Shown: piece by piece, positions 43,789 to 53,891 of the stretch
How positions within the stretch are numbered: the first letter of the stretch is position 1
How the letters are laid out: the number at the start of each line of letters is the position of its first letter
DNA from: Acinetobacter brisouisimilis
Lineage (GTDB): Bacteria > Pseudomonadota > Gammaproteobacteria > Pseudomonadales > Moraxellaceae
Assembly (NCBI RefSeq): GCF_000368265.1
Contig: NZ_KB851219.1
Span: 1,495,870-1,559,869 of the forward strand
Length of the DNA stretch: 64,000 nt
Reading direction: 5' to 3'
Program-made: the position numbers and the translations under genes
Notes under the pieces: model-generated
What the model saw: the letters and a program-made list of their open reading frames with translations, nothing else
What the model was told of the DNA's origin: nothing
Databases searched by the model: none

Positions 43789-45393
43789 TTAGTGAGCTGA
43801 GAATTGGTTCATTGTGTTCTTAGAGTCATCGCCTGCTTTAAGCGCGTTGTCGCCAGAGAAGATTTCTTTGTGGTCATCACCGATGTCTGAACCAGCCATT
43901 GCTTGGTGTTTAACACATGCGATAGTACCGCGGATTTCTTTACGTTGTACGCCAGCAACATAAGCCAACATACCTTCAGAACCGAAGTAACCTTTAGCAA
44001 GCTCATGAGTAGAAAGAGCAGCTGTGTGGTAAGTTGGAAGTGTGATCAAGTGATGGAACACACCTGCTTCACGAGACGCATCAGCTTGGAATGTGCGGAT
44101 TTTATCATCAGCAGCAGCAGCCAATTCAGTATTGTCATAGTCAGCGCTCATTAATTTAGCACGGTCGTATGCAGATACGTCTTTACCTTCAGCTACGAAA
44201 CGGTCGTAAGCTTGTTGACGGAAGTTTAAAGTCCAGTTGAACGATGGAGAGTTGTTATAAACAAGTTTCGCATTTGGAACAACTTCTTTAACACGGTTCA
44301 CCATGTGTGCAATTTCACCTACGTTTGGAGTCGCAGTTTCGATCCAAAGAAGGTCAGCACCATTTTGCAAGCTAGTAATACAGTCAAGTACTACACGGTC
44401 AATTTGAGTGCCTTCACGGAACTGGTACAAACCAGAAGCCAAACGTTTAGGGCGATGTAACTTACCATCACGTTTGATTAGGATTTCGTCGTCAGTTGCT
44501 TCAGAGATGTCAATTTCTTGAGTGTCTAAGTAAGCGATGTATTGAGAAGCGATGTCGCCTGGCTCTTTAACCACTGGGATTTTTTGAGTCAAGTCAGCGC
44601 CTTCAGAGTCAGTACGCGCAACAATAACACCTTCATCAACACCCATTTCTAAGAATGCGTAACGTAAAGCATGGATCTTAGAGATAAAGTCTTCGTGTGG
44701 AACAGTAACTTTACCAGCTTGGTGACCACATTGTTTCGCATCAGATACTTGGTTTTCGATTTGAAGCGCACAAGCACCAGCTTCGATCATTTTCTTAGCA
44801 AGTAAGTAAGTTGCTTCTTCGTTACCGAAACCAGCGTCGATGTCGGCAATAATTGGCACAACGTGAGTTTGGAAACCGTCGATTTGAGCAGTAATTTCTG
44901 CAACTTTAGCAGCATCACCAGCTTCTTTTGCTTTGTTCAAAGCACGGAACAAATCATTTAATTCTTTCGCGTCAGCTTGGCGTAAGAAAGTGTAGATTTC
45001 TTCGATAAGCGCTGGAACTGAAGTTTTTTCGTGCATAGATTGGTCAGGAAGTGGACCAAACTCTGAGCGAAGTGCTGCAACCATCCAACCAGAAAGGTAG
45101 ATATAACGTTTGCTAGTTGTACCGAAGTATTTTTTGTTAGCAATCATTTTTTGTTGTGCAATAAAACCATGCCAGCAACCTAATGATTGAGTGTATTTGC
45201 TAGAATCGGCATCGTATTCAGCCATATCACGACGCATAATTGCAGCTGTATATTTAGCAATATCCAAACCTGTTTTGAAACGGTTTTGCAGTTGCATACG
45301 TGCTGCATCTTCTGGGCTGATATCTGCCCATGTATTACCGAATTTTGCCTTCAATTCACGAATTGCATCAATCGCTGTTTGGTATGTAGTCAT
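43789..45393 (-). CDS. aceA: Isocitrate lyase (long form)
   Basis: This 534-residue enzyme is the key glyoxylate-shunt step, splitting isocitrate into glyoxylate and succinate for growth on acetate, fatty acids or alkanes. It is the longer pseudomonad/Acinetobacter subclass. The active-site Cys loop reads 'KQCGHQAGKV' (usual KKCGH). Other motifs are 'GWMVAALRSEFGPLPDQS', 'PIIADIDAGFGNEEATYLLA' and 'NNSPSFNW'. It stands alone and is divergent from a LysR-type gene across about 520 bases. Confidence 0.95.
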   Translation of the reverse strand: MTTYQTAIDAIRELKAKFGNTWADISPEDAARMQLQNRFKTGLDIAKYTAAIMRRDMAEYDADSSKYTQSLGCWHGFIAQQKMIANKKYFGTTSKRYIYLSGWMVAALRSEFGPLPDQSMHEKTSVPALIEEIYTFLRQADAKELNDLFRALNKAKEAGDAAKVAEITAQIDGFQTHVVPIIADIDAGFGNEEATYLLAKKMIEAGACALQIENQVSDAKQCGHQAGKVTVPHEDFISKIHALRYAFLEMGVDEGVIVARTDSEGADLTQKIPVVKEPGDIASQYIAYLDTQEIDISEATDDEILIKRDGKLHRPKRLASGLYQFREGTQIDRVVLDCITSLQNGADLLWIETATPNVGEIAHMVNRVKEVVPNAKLVYNNSPSFNWTLNFRQQAYDRFVAEGKDVSAYDRAKLMSADYDNTELAAAADDKIRTFQADASREAGVFHHLITLPTYHTAALSTHELAKGYFGSEGMLAYVAGVQRKEIRGTIACVKHQAMAGSDIGDDHKEIFSGDNALKAGDDSKNTMNQFSAH

Positions 45394-45917
45394 GATTGGT
45401 TCCTTTTAATTTTAGGATTTTCATAACGCATCATGATCAAATCCCGCTTTACTGGATTGTTTGGTTTTTGATCATTTCCGCCTGATGAACACAGATTAGA
45501 ACGTAAAAAAAATTAAATCCAATATCCTTGACTAATCCCCACTATTTATTAAAAAAATACATAGATCAAAGTCGTATTATAATCGTGATGATTATTATCA
45601 AGTTATTGAAATAAAAAGAGTTTATTTAGACTACTTTTTATAAAAAATGATGATTTTTTAATCTTTTTAATCATTCGACTAAAGTATGGTGGCTTTAACG
45701 AATAGATTCAACCTGTGTTTGAAGGCTTTTTGTTGCTGTTTTTTTCAGTAAAAATTCTTTTTATGTGCATGTTATAAGGAAGATTAAAAATCAAACGAAA
45801 CTAAATCATTTCACAACTATAAAGATTCAGCGTTTTTTTGGATATTTTCACACAAAAGCTTTTGCTTATGGCATAATTTGCAACTAATTTCATACGGTTA
45901 TATTCGGTATTTGTTCT
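45394..45917. other. Divergent promoter region between aceA and the LysR gene
   Basis: This AT-rich 524-base region has no open frame. It must hold the aceA promoter and that of the regulator. I see no single convincing operator. Strings of T/A-rich DNA near 45540-45660 could serve as upstream elements. Confidence 0.4.
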
Positions 45918-46907
45918 ATGAATTTGGAGCGGGTTGACCTTAATCTATTAATCTATCTTGACGTACTTTTACGTGAGAAAAATGTAACTCGCGCTGCTGA
46001 GCAACTTGGTGTTACCCAGCCCGCTATGAGTAATATTTTACGCAGATTAAGAACTCTTTTTAATGATCCGTTGCTCATTCGCTCATCTGAAGGTATGACC
46101 CCCACAGAGCGCGCTTTGGAGCTACAACCTCGTATTCGAGATGTGCTTTCTGATCTTTCCATGATTTTAGAGCCACGTACTGAATTTCGACCATATACGA
46201 GTAATCGTGTCTTTCGTATTATGACGTCCGACTATGCTGAAGCAACTTTAGTACCTCGCCTAGTCAAAGCACTACGTTCTGAAGCACCCAATGTCGTTCT
46301 TGATTTCCTAACTCCAAGTGATGTGTCTTACCGTGACATGGAACAAGGTAAGGTCGATCTGGCAATTAATCGCTTCAATGAAATCCCTCAAAGCTTCCAT
46401 CAGGTCTTGGTTTGGCGCGATAGCTTTTCTTGTCTAGTCAACCCCAAACATCCTAACGCCAACAACCTTAACCTAAAAAACTATCTTGATGCATATCACA
46501 TCTGGGTTTCCAAGACAGGTATGGGCATTGGTTTTGGTGTCAACCCTGACAAACAGGCAGGTTTAGGCTGGATTGATCAAGCTTTAGAACGTATTGGTCA
46601 AAAACGTAAAATTTCCGTCTTTACCCGTCATTATCAAATGCCAGCCTTGCTCGCTAGAAATGTTGATCTGATTGCAACACTACCAAGCCGCATTGCACGC
46701 TTACAAGCAAAAAGTCAGGAACTTGTGATTAAAGACCCTCCATTTTATATTCCAGAAATCGAATTAAAAATGGCATGGTGTCCTTTATTGCATCATCACC
46801 CTGCTCATCGCTGGTTACGCCAACTGATTCTTTATGTTGCTCGCCAAATGATCGAAGAAGAAAATCGTGAATTCCTGATGAACAATTCACAATTTTCACA
46901 GTATTAA
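45918..46907 (+). CDS. LysR-family transcriptional regulator
   Basis: This 329-residue protein has an N-terminal winged helix-turn-helix ('DLNLLIYLDVLLREKNVTRA' then 'QPAMSNILRRLRTLFNDPLL'). The substrate-binding domain (about 95-300) is of the NahR/NodD-like kind. The effector is unknown. Its divergent position makes aceA a possible target, but LysR control of aceA is not something the sequence shows. The ATG at 45918 fits the standard N-terminus. Confidence 0.85.
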   Translation: MNLERVDLNLLIYLDVLLREKNVTRAAEQLGVTQPAMSNILRRLRTLFNDPLLIRSSEGMTPTERALELQPRIRDVLSDLSMILEPRTEFRPYTSNRVFRIMTSDYAEATLVPRLVKALRSEAPNVVLDFLTPSDVSYRDMEQGKVDLAINRFNEIPQSFHQVLVWRDSFSCLVNPKHPNANNLNLKNYLDAYHIWVSKTGMGIGFGVNPDKQAGLGWIDQALERIGQKRKISVFTRHYQMPALLARNVDLIATLPSRIARLQAKSQELVIKDPPFYIPEIELKMAWCPLLHHHPAHRWLRQLILYVARQMIEEENREFLMNNSQFSQY

Positions 46908-47026
46908 TCGCTGTTTATCCTATTATTCAACGATTTATTATAATCAGGTGATATTCCAGTATCACCTCTTCTGTTTTTGTGTTAAAAAATACTTGATAAT
47001 GAATAATCTATAATGACAGGTGTAAT

Positions 47027-48352
47027 GTGAGTCTGTTTCAGAACATCATCATCATCATCATATTAATTGCTGGTGCAGGTTTCCTTGCTCTAACCGAAAT
47101 TGCTCTCGCGGCCGCACGCAAAGTTAAACTGAAAATTTTGGCTGAAGCTGGTGATGAACGCGCACAACAAGTTTTGGATTTACAAGAAAATTCCGCTGAT
47201 TTTTTTGCCGCTTCTCAAATCGGTTTAAATGCTGTTGCAATTTTAGGCGGTATTTTAGGTGAAGGGGCTTTTCGTCCCTATTTACTTAATCTGGTGACCC
47301 ACTTTTATACGGGGCAATGGGCAGAAACCATTAGTTTTGCCCTATCTTTTACATTAGTAACTTCACTCTTTATTTTATTTGCTGATCTTATGCCAAAACG
47401 CTTGGCAATGATTGCACCTGAAAAAATCTCGATTGCTGTCATTAATCCGATTCAGGTGTTCATTAAGGTCTGCAAACCATTGGCATGGGTGATTAATGCA
47501 ATTGCCAATTTGCTGTTTCGCCTCTTTAAGATCAATACCACACGCGAAGACAACATTACTTTTGATGATATTTCTGCCGTCATGGATGCAGGTGCGCAAG
47601 CGGGTGTATTGCAAAAACAGGAACATCACTTTATTGAAAATGTTTTTGAACTTGAAGAGCGTAATGTACATTCGAGCATGACCACTCGTGAAAATGTTGT
47701 ATTCTTTACGTTAAATGAGTCCGAAAATAGTATTCGACAAAAACTGGCAAAATACCCATTTTCCAAGTTTTTAGTCTGTAACGAAACCATCGATCAAGTA
47801 ATTGGTTATGTTGATGCTAAAGATATTCTGGTTCGAATTCTTAACAATCAATCCATCAACCAGCTCAATGAATCCACCATCCGTACTGTTCCCACCCTCC
47901 CTGATTCATTAAGCCTATCAGAAGTGTTAGACCGTTTTCGTGCCAGCAAAGAGAAATTTGCTGTAGTGATTAACGAATATGCGTTTGTGGTCGGGGTCAT
48001 TACTCTTTCAGACATCATGATTACAGTCATGGGAGACTGGGTGACCACCATTGAGGAAGAGCAGCAAATTATTAAGCGTGATAATAATTCATGGTTGATT
48101 GATGGTGGCACTCCGATTGAAGACATGAAACATGCGCTGGGTATCGATGATATGCCTGACGAAGAACATTATGAAACACTTGCAGGTTTTATGATGTATC
48201 AACTCCGAAAAATTCCTCGACCTGCTGATAGTGTGGAATTTGGAGGTTATAAGTTTGAAGTTGTCGATGTTGACCACTTCAAGATTGATCAGCTTTTAGT
48301 GACTCGAATTATTGAAAAATCCGAATCACTGATTCAACCTGAAGAATCTTAA
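47027..48352 (+). CDS. CNNM/CBS/CorC-type membrane protein (hemolysin family)
   Basis: This 441-residue protein starts at a GTG preceded by aggtg. It has an N-terminal CNNM membrane domain with four segments (about 1-190, including 'ALTEIALAAARKVKLKILAE'). A pair of CBS domains (about 205-335) and a C-terminal CorC_HlyC domain (about 350-430, 'WLIDGGTPIEDMKHALGI') follow. Proteins of this plan are linked to Mg2+/Co2+ export or sensing. The 'hemolysin' name is historical. It is a single gene with a strong terminator. Confidence 0.87.
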   Translation: MSLFQNIIIIIILIAGAGFLALTEIALAAARKVKLKILAEAGDERAQQVLDLQENSADFFAASQIGLNAVAILGGILGEGAFRPYLLNLVTHFYTGQWAETISFALSFTLVTSLFILFADLMPKRLAMIAPEKISIAVINPIQVFIKVCKPLAWVINAIANLLFRLFKINTTREDNITFDDISAVMDAGAQAGVLQKQEHHFIENVFELEERNVHSSMTTRENVVFFTLNESENSIRQKLAKYPFSKFLVCNETIDQVIGYVDAKDILVRILNNQSINQLNESTIRTVPTLPDSLSLSEVLDRFRASKEKFAVVINEYAFVVGVITLSDIMITVMGDWVTTIEEEQQIIKRDNNSWLIDGGTPIEDMKHALGIDDMPDEEHYETLAGFMMYQLRKIPRPADSVEFGGYKFEVVDVDHFKIDQLLVTRIIEKSESLIQPEES

Positions 48353-48354
48353 AA

Positions 48355-48385
48355 GAAAAACCGCCTCATTGCAGGCGGTTTTTTT
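48355..48385. terminator. Bidirectional terminator
   Basis: aaccgcct (48359-48366) pairs with aggcggtt (48373-48380), with an A-run before and T-run after. It serves the CorC-type gene on the plus strand and the convergent gene on the minus strand, whose stop abuts it. Confidence 0.9.
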
Positions 48386-48861
48386 CAGGCATGGAGCTCA
48401 ATTAAAGCATCCAAAACCTTCTCATAATGTATCTGAATATCTTCTAGCAAGATTGTGTAAGCATTATCGAACTGTACCATTGGAAAACCTTCTTTCCAGA
48501 ATGGAAAAATATTGTCCAAATCATGCGTTACAATCGCATCTTCATACACAATACTTTGTGCAATCCAAGACAAAATTTGTGCCGTTTCAGCCCCATCTAT
48601 CGCTGTATAATCAATATCATGCTGTTTGAATACACGTACGCGATCTTTTTTATAGCGTACTTTTTTCGCTTGTCCTGAATTCAAACCAAATGCCAACATC
48701 ACCGCTTGTAATAGGTGTTCTTCAAATGCCTGATTTAATTCAAGCAGAGCCTGCTTGTAGCTTTCCTGACGCTGTGTTTTATTGCTACGCTGTAAGACTT
48801 GATTGGCTGATTTTGCCAACTCGACCTGTTTCAAGGAGATCAGTTGTTGCTGAAGGCTCAT
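48385..48861 (-). CDS. Conserved hypothetical cytoplasmic protein
   Basis: This 158-residue protein starts with a helical, Gln/Lys-rich half (about 1-70). The second half includes 'RVRVFKQHDIDYTAIDG' and 'AIVTHDLDNIFPFWKEG'. No motif of known function is recognised. It stands alone, convergent with the CorC-type gene. The following 300 bases (48862-49120) contain no gene I can see. Confidence 0.6.
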   Translation of the reverse strand: MSLQQQLISLKQVELAKSANQVLQRSNKTQRQESYKQALLELNQAFEEHLLQAVMLAFGLNSGQAKKVRYKKDRVRVFKQHDIDYTAIDGAETAQILSWIAQSIVYEDAIVTHDLDNIFPFWKEGFPMVQFDNAYTILLEDIQIHYEKVLDALIELHA

Positions 48862-49118
48862 TTTATCTTTCCAAAAAATAAGCTGTAAATTATACGTCGC
48901 ATCGGGCTGACAAGCATTAGCTATTTTAAAATTCTCGTCCCTTTTCTACTATAAATAAGCACGTACCTGTAAATAACTCATTAACCTGCAATCAAAAAAT
49001 AATCTGATTTCATCAAGACAACGATAATGAAATTAAATAAAAAATTTACCTTCTAGATAAATAAGCAAAATATTTTTTAAGACCTATTTATTCAAAAAAA
49101 CTGATGAGCATGAATAAA

Positions 49119-49151
49119 AAAATCCCCCTGATATGCAGGAGGATTTTTTTA
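49119..49151 (-). terminator. Terminator of lysS
   Basis: atccccctg (49122-49130) pairs with caggaggat (49136-49144) with one G-T pair. A- and T-runs flank it. It lies about 25 bases past the lysS stop. Confidence 0.88.
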
Positions 49152-49173
49152 TTAACTGGTGAATTAGTTGAAA

Positions 49174-50703
49174 TTAAGCATCTTTACGACGCATGTGCGG
49201 GAATAACAACACATCACGAATACTTGATGCATTTGCAAATAGCATCACCAAACGGTCAATACCAATCCCTTCACCCGCTGTTGGAGGCAAACCATATTCC
49301 AATGCTTCAATAAAGTCCGCATCGTAATGCATTGCTTCATCATCACCCGCATCTTTTTCAGCAACTTGTGCCTGGAAACGCTCAGCTTGATCAAGCGGGT
49401 CATTTAACTCGCTGAAGCCATTTGCCAACTCACGACCACCAATAAAGAACTCGAAACGGTCAGTAATATGCGGGTTATGATCATTACGGCGCGCTAGTGG
49501 AGAAGTTTCTGCTGGATATTCAGTAATGAACGTCGGTTGACGCAATTGAGTTTCAACAGTTTCTTCAAATACGATGGTTTGCAATTTACCCAAACCAAAA
49601 CCTGGTTTCACCTGTTCTTTCAACTCTTCACGCACAAAGTTTGCCAAGAATTCACGATCATTGACATTGTCTGGCGTAAATGTTGGATTGTGCTCAAGAA
49701 TCGCATCAAACATTGAGATTTTCTTGAATGGACCTTTGAAGCTATAAACTTCATCACCATATGGCACATCAGTTGAACCTAAAATATCAATTGCCAGTTT
49801 TTCTAGCATATTTTCAGTCAACTGCATCAAATCTTTATAGTCAGCATAGGCTTGGTAGAATTCAATCATCGTGAATTCTGGGTTATGGCGAGTCGAAACC
49901 CCTTCATTACGGAAGTTACGGTTAATCTCAAATACACGCTCAAAACCACCCACAACAAGGCGTTTCAAATAGAGTTCAGGCGCAACACGCAAATATAAAT
50001 CCATATCTAACGCATTGTGATGTGTCACAAATGGACGCGCTGAAGCACCACCTGGAATCACATGCATCATTGGTGTTTCAACTTCCATAAAACGCTGAGC
50101 TGCCAAGAAATTACGAATACCTGCAACCACTTGCGCACGGATTTCGAAAGTTTTGCGTGTTTCTTCATTGACGATCAAATCAAGATAACGCTTACGATAT
50201 TTCGCTTCAGTATCACTTAGACCATGAAATTTGTCTGGAAGCGGACGTAAAGATTTGGTTAATAGTTCAAATCCTTCCAAGTGAACATACAAATCGCCTT
50301 TACCTGAACGACCGATGTAACCACTTGCCGCAACAATATCACCCAAATCTAAAGATTTAATGGTGCTTAAGGTATCTGCTGGCAAACCTTTGCGGTCTAC
50401 ATAAAGCTGAATACGACCTGTCATGTCTTGCAATACAATGAACGAGCCACGGTTCAACATCACACGACCTGCGACTTTCACATAAACATGTTCACCCACT
50501 TCAATCGCAGCTTTATCTAAATCTTTAAACTGCTCTTGCAAGTCACCTGCATAATGCTCACGCTTAAAGGTATTTGGCCAAGGGCTTGTACCCGTCTCTT
50601 TAGCACTTTCCTTGATTTGCTTTAACTTGGCATGACGCTGTGCAATTAAATCGTTTTCGGAAATAATGGGTTCAGAAGTCGATTGAGCGTTGTGTTGCGT
50701 CAT
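49174..50703 (-). CDS. lysS: Lysyl-tRNA synthetase (class II)
   Basis: This 509-residue protein has an OB-fold anticodon domain (about 65-170) and a class II catalytic core: motif 1 '[20 protein letters not shown]', motif 2 '[20 protein letters not shown]', motif 3 '[11 protein letters not shown]'. It charges tRNA-Lys. It stands alone with its own terminator. Upstream (50704-50917) lies only promoter DNA. Confidence 0.96.
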   Translation of the reverse strand: MTQHNAQSTSEPIISENDLIAQRHAKLKQIKESAKETGTSPWPNTFKREHYAGDLQEQFKDLDKAAIEVGEHVYVKVAGRVMLNRGSFIVLQDMTGRIQLYVDRKGLPADTLSTIKSLDLGDIVAASGYIGRSGKGDLYVHLEGFELLTKSLRPLPDKFHGLSDTEAKYRKRYLDLIVNEETRKTFEIRAQVVAGIRNFLAAQRFMEVETPMMHVIPGGASARPFVTHHNALDMDLYLRVAPELYLKRLVVGGFERVFEINRNFRNEGVSTRHNPEFTMIEFYQAYADYKDLMQLTENMLEKLAIDILGSTDVPYGDEVYSFKGPFKKISMFDAILEHNPTFTPDNVNDREFLANFVREELKEQVKPGFGLGKLQTIVFEETVETQLRQPTFITEYPAETSPLARRNDHNPHITDRFEFFIGGRELANGFSELNDPLDQAERFQAQVAEKDAGDDEAMHYDADFIEALEYGLPPTAGEGIGIDRLVMLFANASSIRDVLLFPHMRRKDA

Positions 50704-50965
50704 CTCTGCCTCGAAAAAGTAGTTGAAAAAAGAAGTCCCATAGCATAGCAGAATTCACGCTTCTTTCGAAAGAATTCTTAAAAATCGATTCAAAAAATCA
50801 GCCCAGTTATGCAACTTTAGTCTAAAACAAAATCTTTTTAGACCTTTCGCTAGCTCACATAACTACCCAAGCAACGTAAAATATGGCAGAAACCGCGAAC
50901 ATTTTAAGACCAAATGCATGTTTCTAGCTGACTTTTCTACATTATCCTGTGATGAAACCAACTCG

Positions 50966-51478
50966 ATGAAGATGAATAATGCCAAAATTCTATTCCTGCA
51001 CGGATTAGATTCATCTAAGGAATCCAATAAATTCCATGCAATTCAAGCAAAACAAAAATTTTGTATAGACGTCGATTATCGTAATTTAAGTTTTCAAACG
51101 GTTGAAATGCTCTACCAAAACATTATTGAAAAAATTAAACCAGATTTATTGGTGGGACATGGCGTTGGAGGATATTGGACACTGAGAATGTCTTACCAGT
51201 TTCATTTGCCTGCCATTGTGGCGAACCCAAGTCTTGCACCAAATTTTCGCGATGATTACCCTGCACTTGAAGAAAAAGACTTAGATCATGACATTCCACA
51301 GTTTGCCTACTTAGAACTGGGGGATGAAATGCTCAACATGTATCAAACACAACAAATTCTCGAACGCTTCATGATTGTACACACCTATACAGGTGGCTAT
51401 CATCGACTTGAATACCCAGAAAACATTAATTTGCTAGTTCAGCAATTTGAGCAAAGTTTTCACCCATCACCAAAATAA
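50966..51478 (+). CDS. YqiA/YcfP-like alpha/beta hydrolase lacking the catalytic Ser
   Basis: A small esterase fold of about 170 residues: 'ILFLHGLDSSKESNK' (oxyanion strand), 'PDLLVGHGVGGYWTLRMSYQ' (nucleophile elbow), 'LGDEML' (Asp) and 'GGYHRLEYPENI' (His). The elbow, normally Gly-x-Ser-x-Gly, reads Gly-His-Gly-Val-Gly, so the nucleophile is Gly at about residue 66. It is therefore probably not a serine hydrolase; a binding role is possible. The frame also opens at 50918. It converges with apt. Confidence 0.7.
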   Translation: MKMNNAKILFLHGLDSSKESNKFHAIQAKQKFCIDVDYRNLSFQTVEMLYQNIIEKIKPDLLVGHGVGGYWTLRMSYQFHLPAIVANPSLAPNFRDDYPALEEKDLDHDIPQFAYLELGDEMLNMYQTQQILERFMIVHTYTGGYHRLEYPENINLLVQQFEQSFHPSPK

Positions 51479-51508
51479 AAAATGCCGATCTAAGATCGGC
51501 ATTTTTCT
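51478..51508. terminator. Bidirectional terminator between the hydrolase-like gene and apt
   Basis: atgccgatct pairs with agatcggcat around a 2-base loop (stem within 51482-51503), flanked by A- and T-runs. It serves both convergent genes. Confidence 0.88.
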
Positions 51509-51524
51509 GTCTTGTTTACTTCAT

Positions 51525-52073
51525 TTATGCAACAACTTCTTGCAACTCAGTGTTTTCACTTTCACGTACTACAGACCAAACATCCAAACCGATGTCTTTA
51601 TGTTCACGGTCTAAGTCTAATAAAATTGTTGCACCTAAAACGTTTAATTGGCATTTGTTTGCCAACGTTTGAACTGCCTTTAATGTACCGCCTGTTGCCA
51701 AAATATCATCTACCAAAATCACGTTTTGGTTTGGCTGAACATCAGCTGACATTTCAAGTTTATCTAAACCATATTCTAAGCTGTAACCCACACCCACAAC
51801 TGGCGGCGGTAATTTTCCTGCTTTACGCACTAAAATTAAACCTTTGTTTAAACGTTGTGCCAAGAAACTTGCCAACACAAACCCACGCGCTTCTACAGCA
51901 ACAAAGCTGTCTACAGCTTCTATTTTGTCTGCTGGGATACTTGCAACCAAAGCATCAGACAATGCTTCAATTTGATTCACCAACAACGGCGTCAAATCAT
52001 AAAAACAAATCCCAGTTTTTGGGAAATCTGGAATGGTACGAATATGAGACCAAAAAGTTTGAGCAAAGTTCAT
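51525..52073 (-). CDS. apt: Adenine phosphoribosyltransferase
   Basis: This 182-residue enzyme salvages adenine to AMP. The PRPP-binding motif 'VILVDDILATGGTLKA' and the N-terminal 'DFPKTGICFYDLTPLL' are typical, and 'VAVEARGFVLAS' is also conserved. It stands alone; the 400 bases upstream (52074-52474) are AT-rich and carry promoters for apt and for the divergent rubredoxin gene, with no other gene seen. Confidence 0.94.
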   Translation of the reverse strand: MNFAQTFWSHIRTIPDFPKTGICFYDLTPLLVNQIEALSDALVASIPADKIEAVDSFVAVEARGFVLASFLAQRLNKGLILVRKAGKLPPPVVGVGYSLEYGLDKLEMSADVQPNQNVILVDDILATGGTLKAVQTLANKCQLNVLGATILLDLDREHKDIGLDVWSVVRESENTELQEVVA

Positions 52074-52474
52074 GGCAGGAGAATATCTAAGCTATCGATT
52101 TGAGCTAATTTTAACCATTTAAACTTAAAAAAACTATTATTTTTTATTCAATTAACATTTTTCAGCGCATAAACTTATCTAAGTCATTGATTTACAATTA
52201 AATTTATTTTCACATCAATAAAATCCCGATAATATTTTATGCATTTTTATTTTTTTTGCATTACCACCTTAGTCTAAGACGTAAAAAATATGAGTTTCAC
52301 TCTATTGTTACTTCTTTTTAAAAACGTAATCTTCCAAGAATTTCTTTACTTTACAGTACAACAAGGTAAAAATTTCAAGATAAGAACCTGTAAACTATAA
52401 TGATCAGGCTTCCCCTTATAACAGCACCGCTGACAGGCATTTTTTGGCTACCCATCAGCATTTTGGAGATACTC

Positions 52475-52639
52475 ATGAAAAAATATCAATGCATCGTTTG
52501 TGGATGGATTTACGACGAAGCAACAGGCTGGCCAGAAGATGGCATTGCTCCTGGGACAAAATGGGAAGATGTACCCAATGACTGGACCTGTCCAGACTGT
52601 GGAGTATCCAAAGCAGATTTTGAAATGATTGAAGTATAA
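52475..52639 (+). CDS. rubA: Rubredoxin
   Basis: This 54-residue protein has two Cys-x2-Cys iron-binding knuckles: '[15 protein letters not shown]' and '[18 protein letters not shown]'. It passes electrons from rubredoxin reductase to alkane hydroxylase. The frame opens at 52400, but the ATG at 52475 preceded by ggag gives the standard start. It heads rubA-rubB-estB-oxyR, the order known from Acinetobacter. Confidence 0.95.
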   Translation: MKKYQCIVCGWIYDEATGWPEDGIAPGTKWEDVPNDWTCPDCGVSKADFEMIEV

Positions 52640-52647
52640 AGCCGCTC

Positions 52648-52675
52648 AAGACCATGTTTGAACATGGTCTTTTTA
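52648..52675 (+). terminator. Terminator or attenuator between rubA and rubB
   Basis: aagaccatgtt (52648-52658) pairs perfectly with aacatggtctt (52661-52671), followed by a T-run. It probably lets rubA be made in excess of rubB. Confidence 0.8.
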
Positions 52676-52702
52676 CTTAATAAAAACATTTTGGAGAATA
52701 TT

Positions 52703-53878
52703 ATGCAGCCTATTGTGATTGTGGGTTCGGGTATGGCGGGTTATACCCTTGCACGTGAATACCGAAAATTAAACAAAGAACAAGAACTGATCATGATCTG
52801 TGCTGATGATGCAGCAAGTTACGCCAAGCCAACATTATCAAATGCCTTGGCAGGCAATAAACAGCCTGCTCAAATTGCACTTGCAGATGCAACCAAAATG
52901 GCTGAGCAACTCAACATGCGCATTGAAACACATGCTTGGGTCAATCATATTGATGCTGAAAAGCACCAGTTAAGCTATGTGCAAGATCAACAAACTGTTG
53001 AACTTAACTACAGTAAACTCATTTTAGCTGTAGGGGCGAATCCAATTCGTTTAGCGATTGCTGGCGATGGTAGTGATGATATTCATGTTGTGAATTCACT
53101 CACCGATTACCGCGAATTTCGCGAGCAGCTTGATCAAAAACAAGATAAACGGATTGCCATTTTAGGCGCTGGGCTAATTGGCTGTGAATTTGCCAATGAT
53201 TTACAGCACACAGGTTATCAAACAACAGTCATTGATTTAGCGCCACAACCGCTTGGTCGTCTATTACCACAATATGTTGCTGAAGAGTTTCAAAAGAAAC
53301 TGCACGAGAGTGGTATTAAGTTTATTCTTGGCACAACCGTTGAGAAAATCAGTAAAGTTAAAAAACATTACGTCGTGACACTAGAAAATGGTCACAGCCT
53401 TGCAGCAGATCTCGTCTTATGTGCGGTGGGCTTACAACCCAATATTGATATTGCCAAGCATGCCAAGATTGAAACCAGCCGCGGAATTCTCACCAATAGT
53501 CTAATGGAAACCAATCAGCCCGATATTTATGCTGTCGGTGACTGTGCCGAAGTGAATGGACTTTTATTACCATACGTTATGCCAATTATGCAACAAGCAC
53601 GTGCGTTGGCAAAAACTTTAGTAGGTCAGCACACTCATGTTCACTACCCTGCTATGCCAGTTGCGGTTAAAACGCCTGCTGCACCACTCACTGTATTGCC
53701 AGTACCACACAATGTCGATGTGAATTGGGAAACTGAACATTTTGAAGATGGCATGTTATCTAAAGCTGTCGATAGCGAAGGAACCATTCGTGGCTTTGTA
53801 CTGCTTGGTGCAACAGCAGCTAAACAGCGTTTAGCGTTGACCAAACTGGTACCTGATTTAATTCCACCACAAGCATAA
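52703..53878 (+). CDS. rubB: Rubredoxin-NAD(+) reductase
   Basis: This flavoprotein of about 391 residues reduces rubredoxin with NADH. It has an N-terminal FAD-binding 'IVIVGSGMAGYTLAREYRKL', an NAD-binding 'IAILGAGLIGCEFANDL' (about 155-170) and the later 'DIYAVGDCAEVNG' FAD motif. I chose the ATG at 52703 (ribosome binding site ggag) over 52658, which falls in the hairpin. It follows rubA and supports alkane oxidation. Confidence 0.94.
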   Translation: MQPIVIVGSGMAGYTLAREYRKLNKEQELIMICADDAASYAKPTLSNALAGNKQPAQIALADATKMAEQLNMRIETHAWVNHIDAEKHQLSYVQDQQTVELNYSKLILAVGANPIRLAIAGDGSDDIHVVNSLTDYREFREQLDQKQDKRIAILGAGLIGCEFANDLQHTGYQTTVIDLAPQPLGRLLPQYVAEEFQKKLHESGIKFILGTTVEKISKVKKHYVVTLENGHSLAADLVLCAVGLQPNIDIAKHAKIETSRGILTNSLMETNQPDIYAVGDCAEVNGLLLPYVMPIMQQARALAKTLVGQHTHVHYPAMPVAVKTPAAPLTVLPVPHNVDVNWETEHFEDGMLSKAVDSEGTIRGFVLLGATAAKQRLALTKLVPDLIPPQA

Positions 53879-53891
53879 TCACACTTCATGG

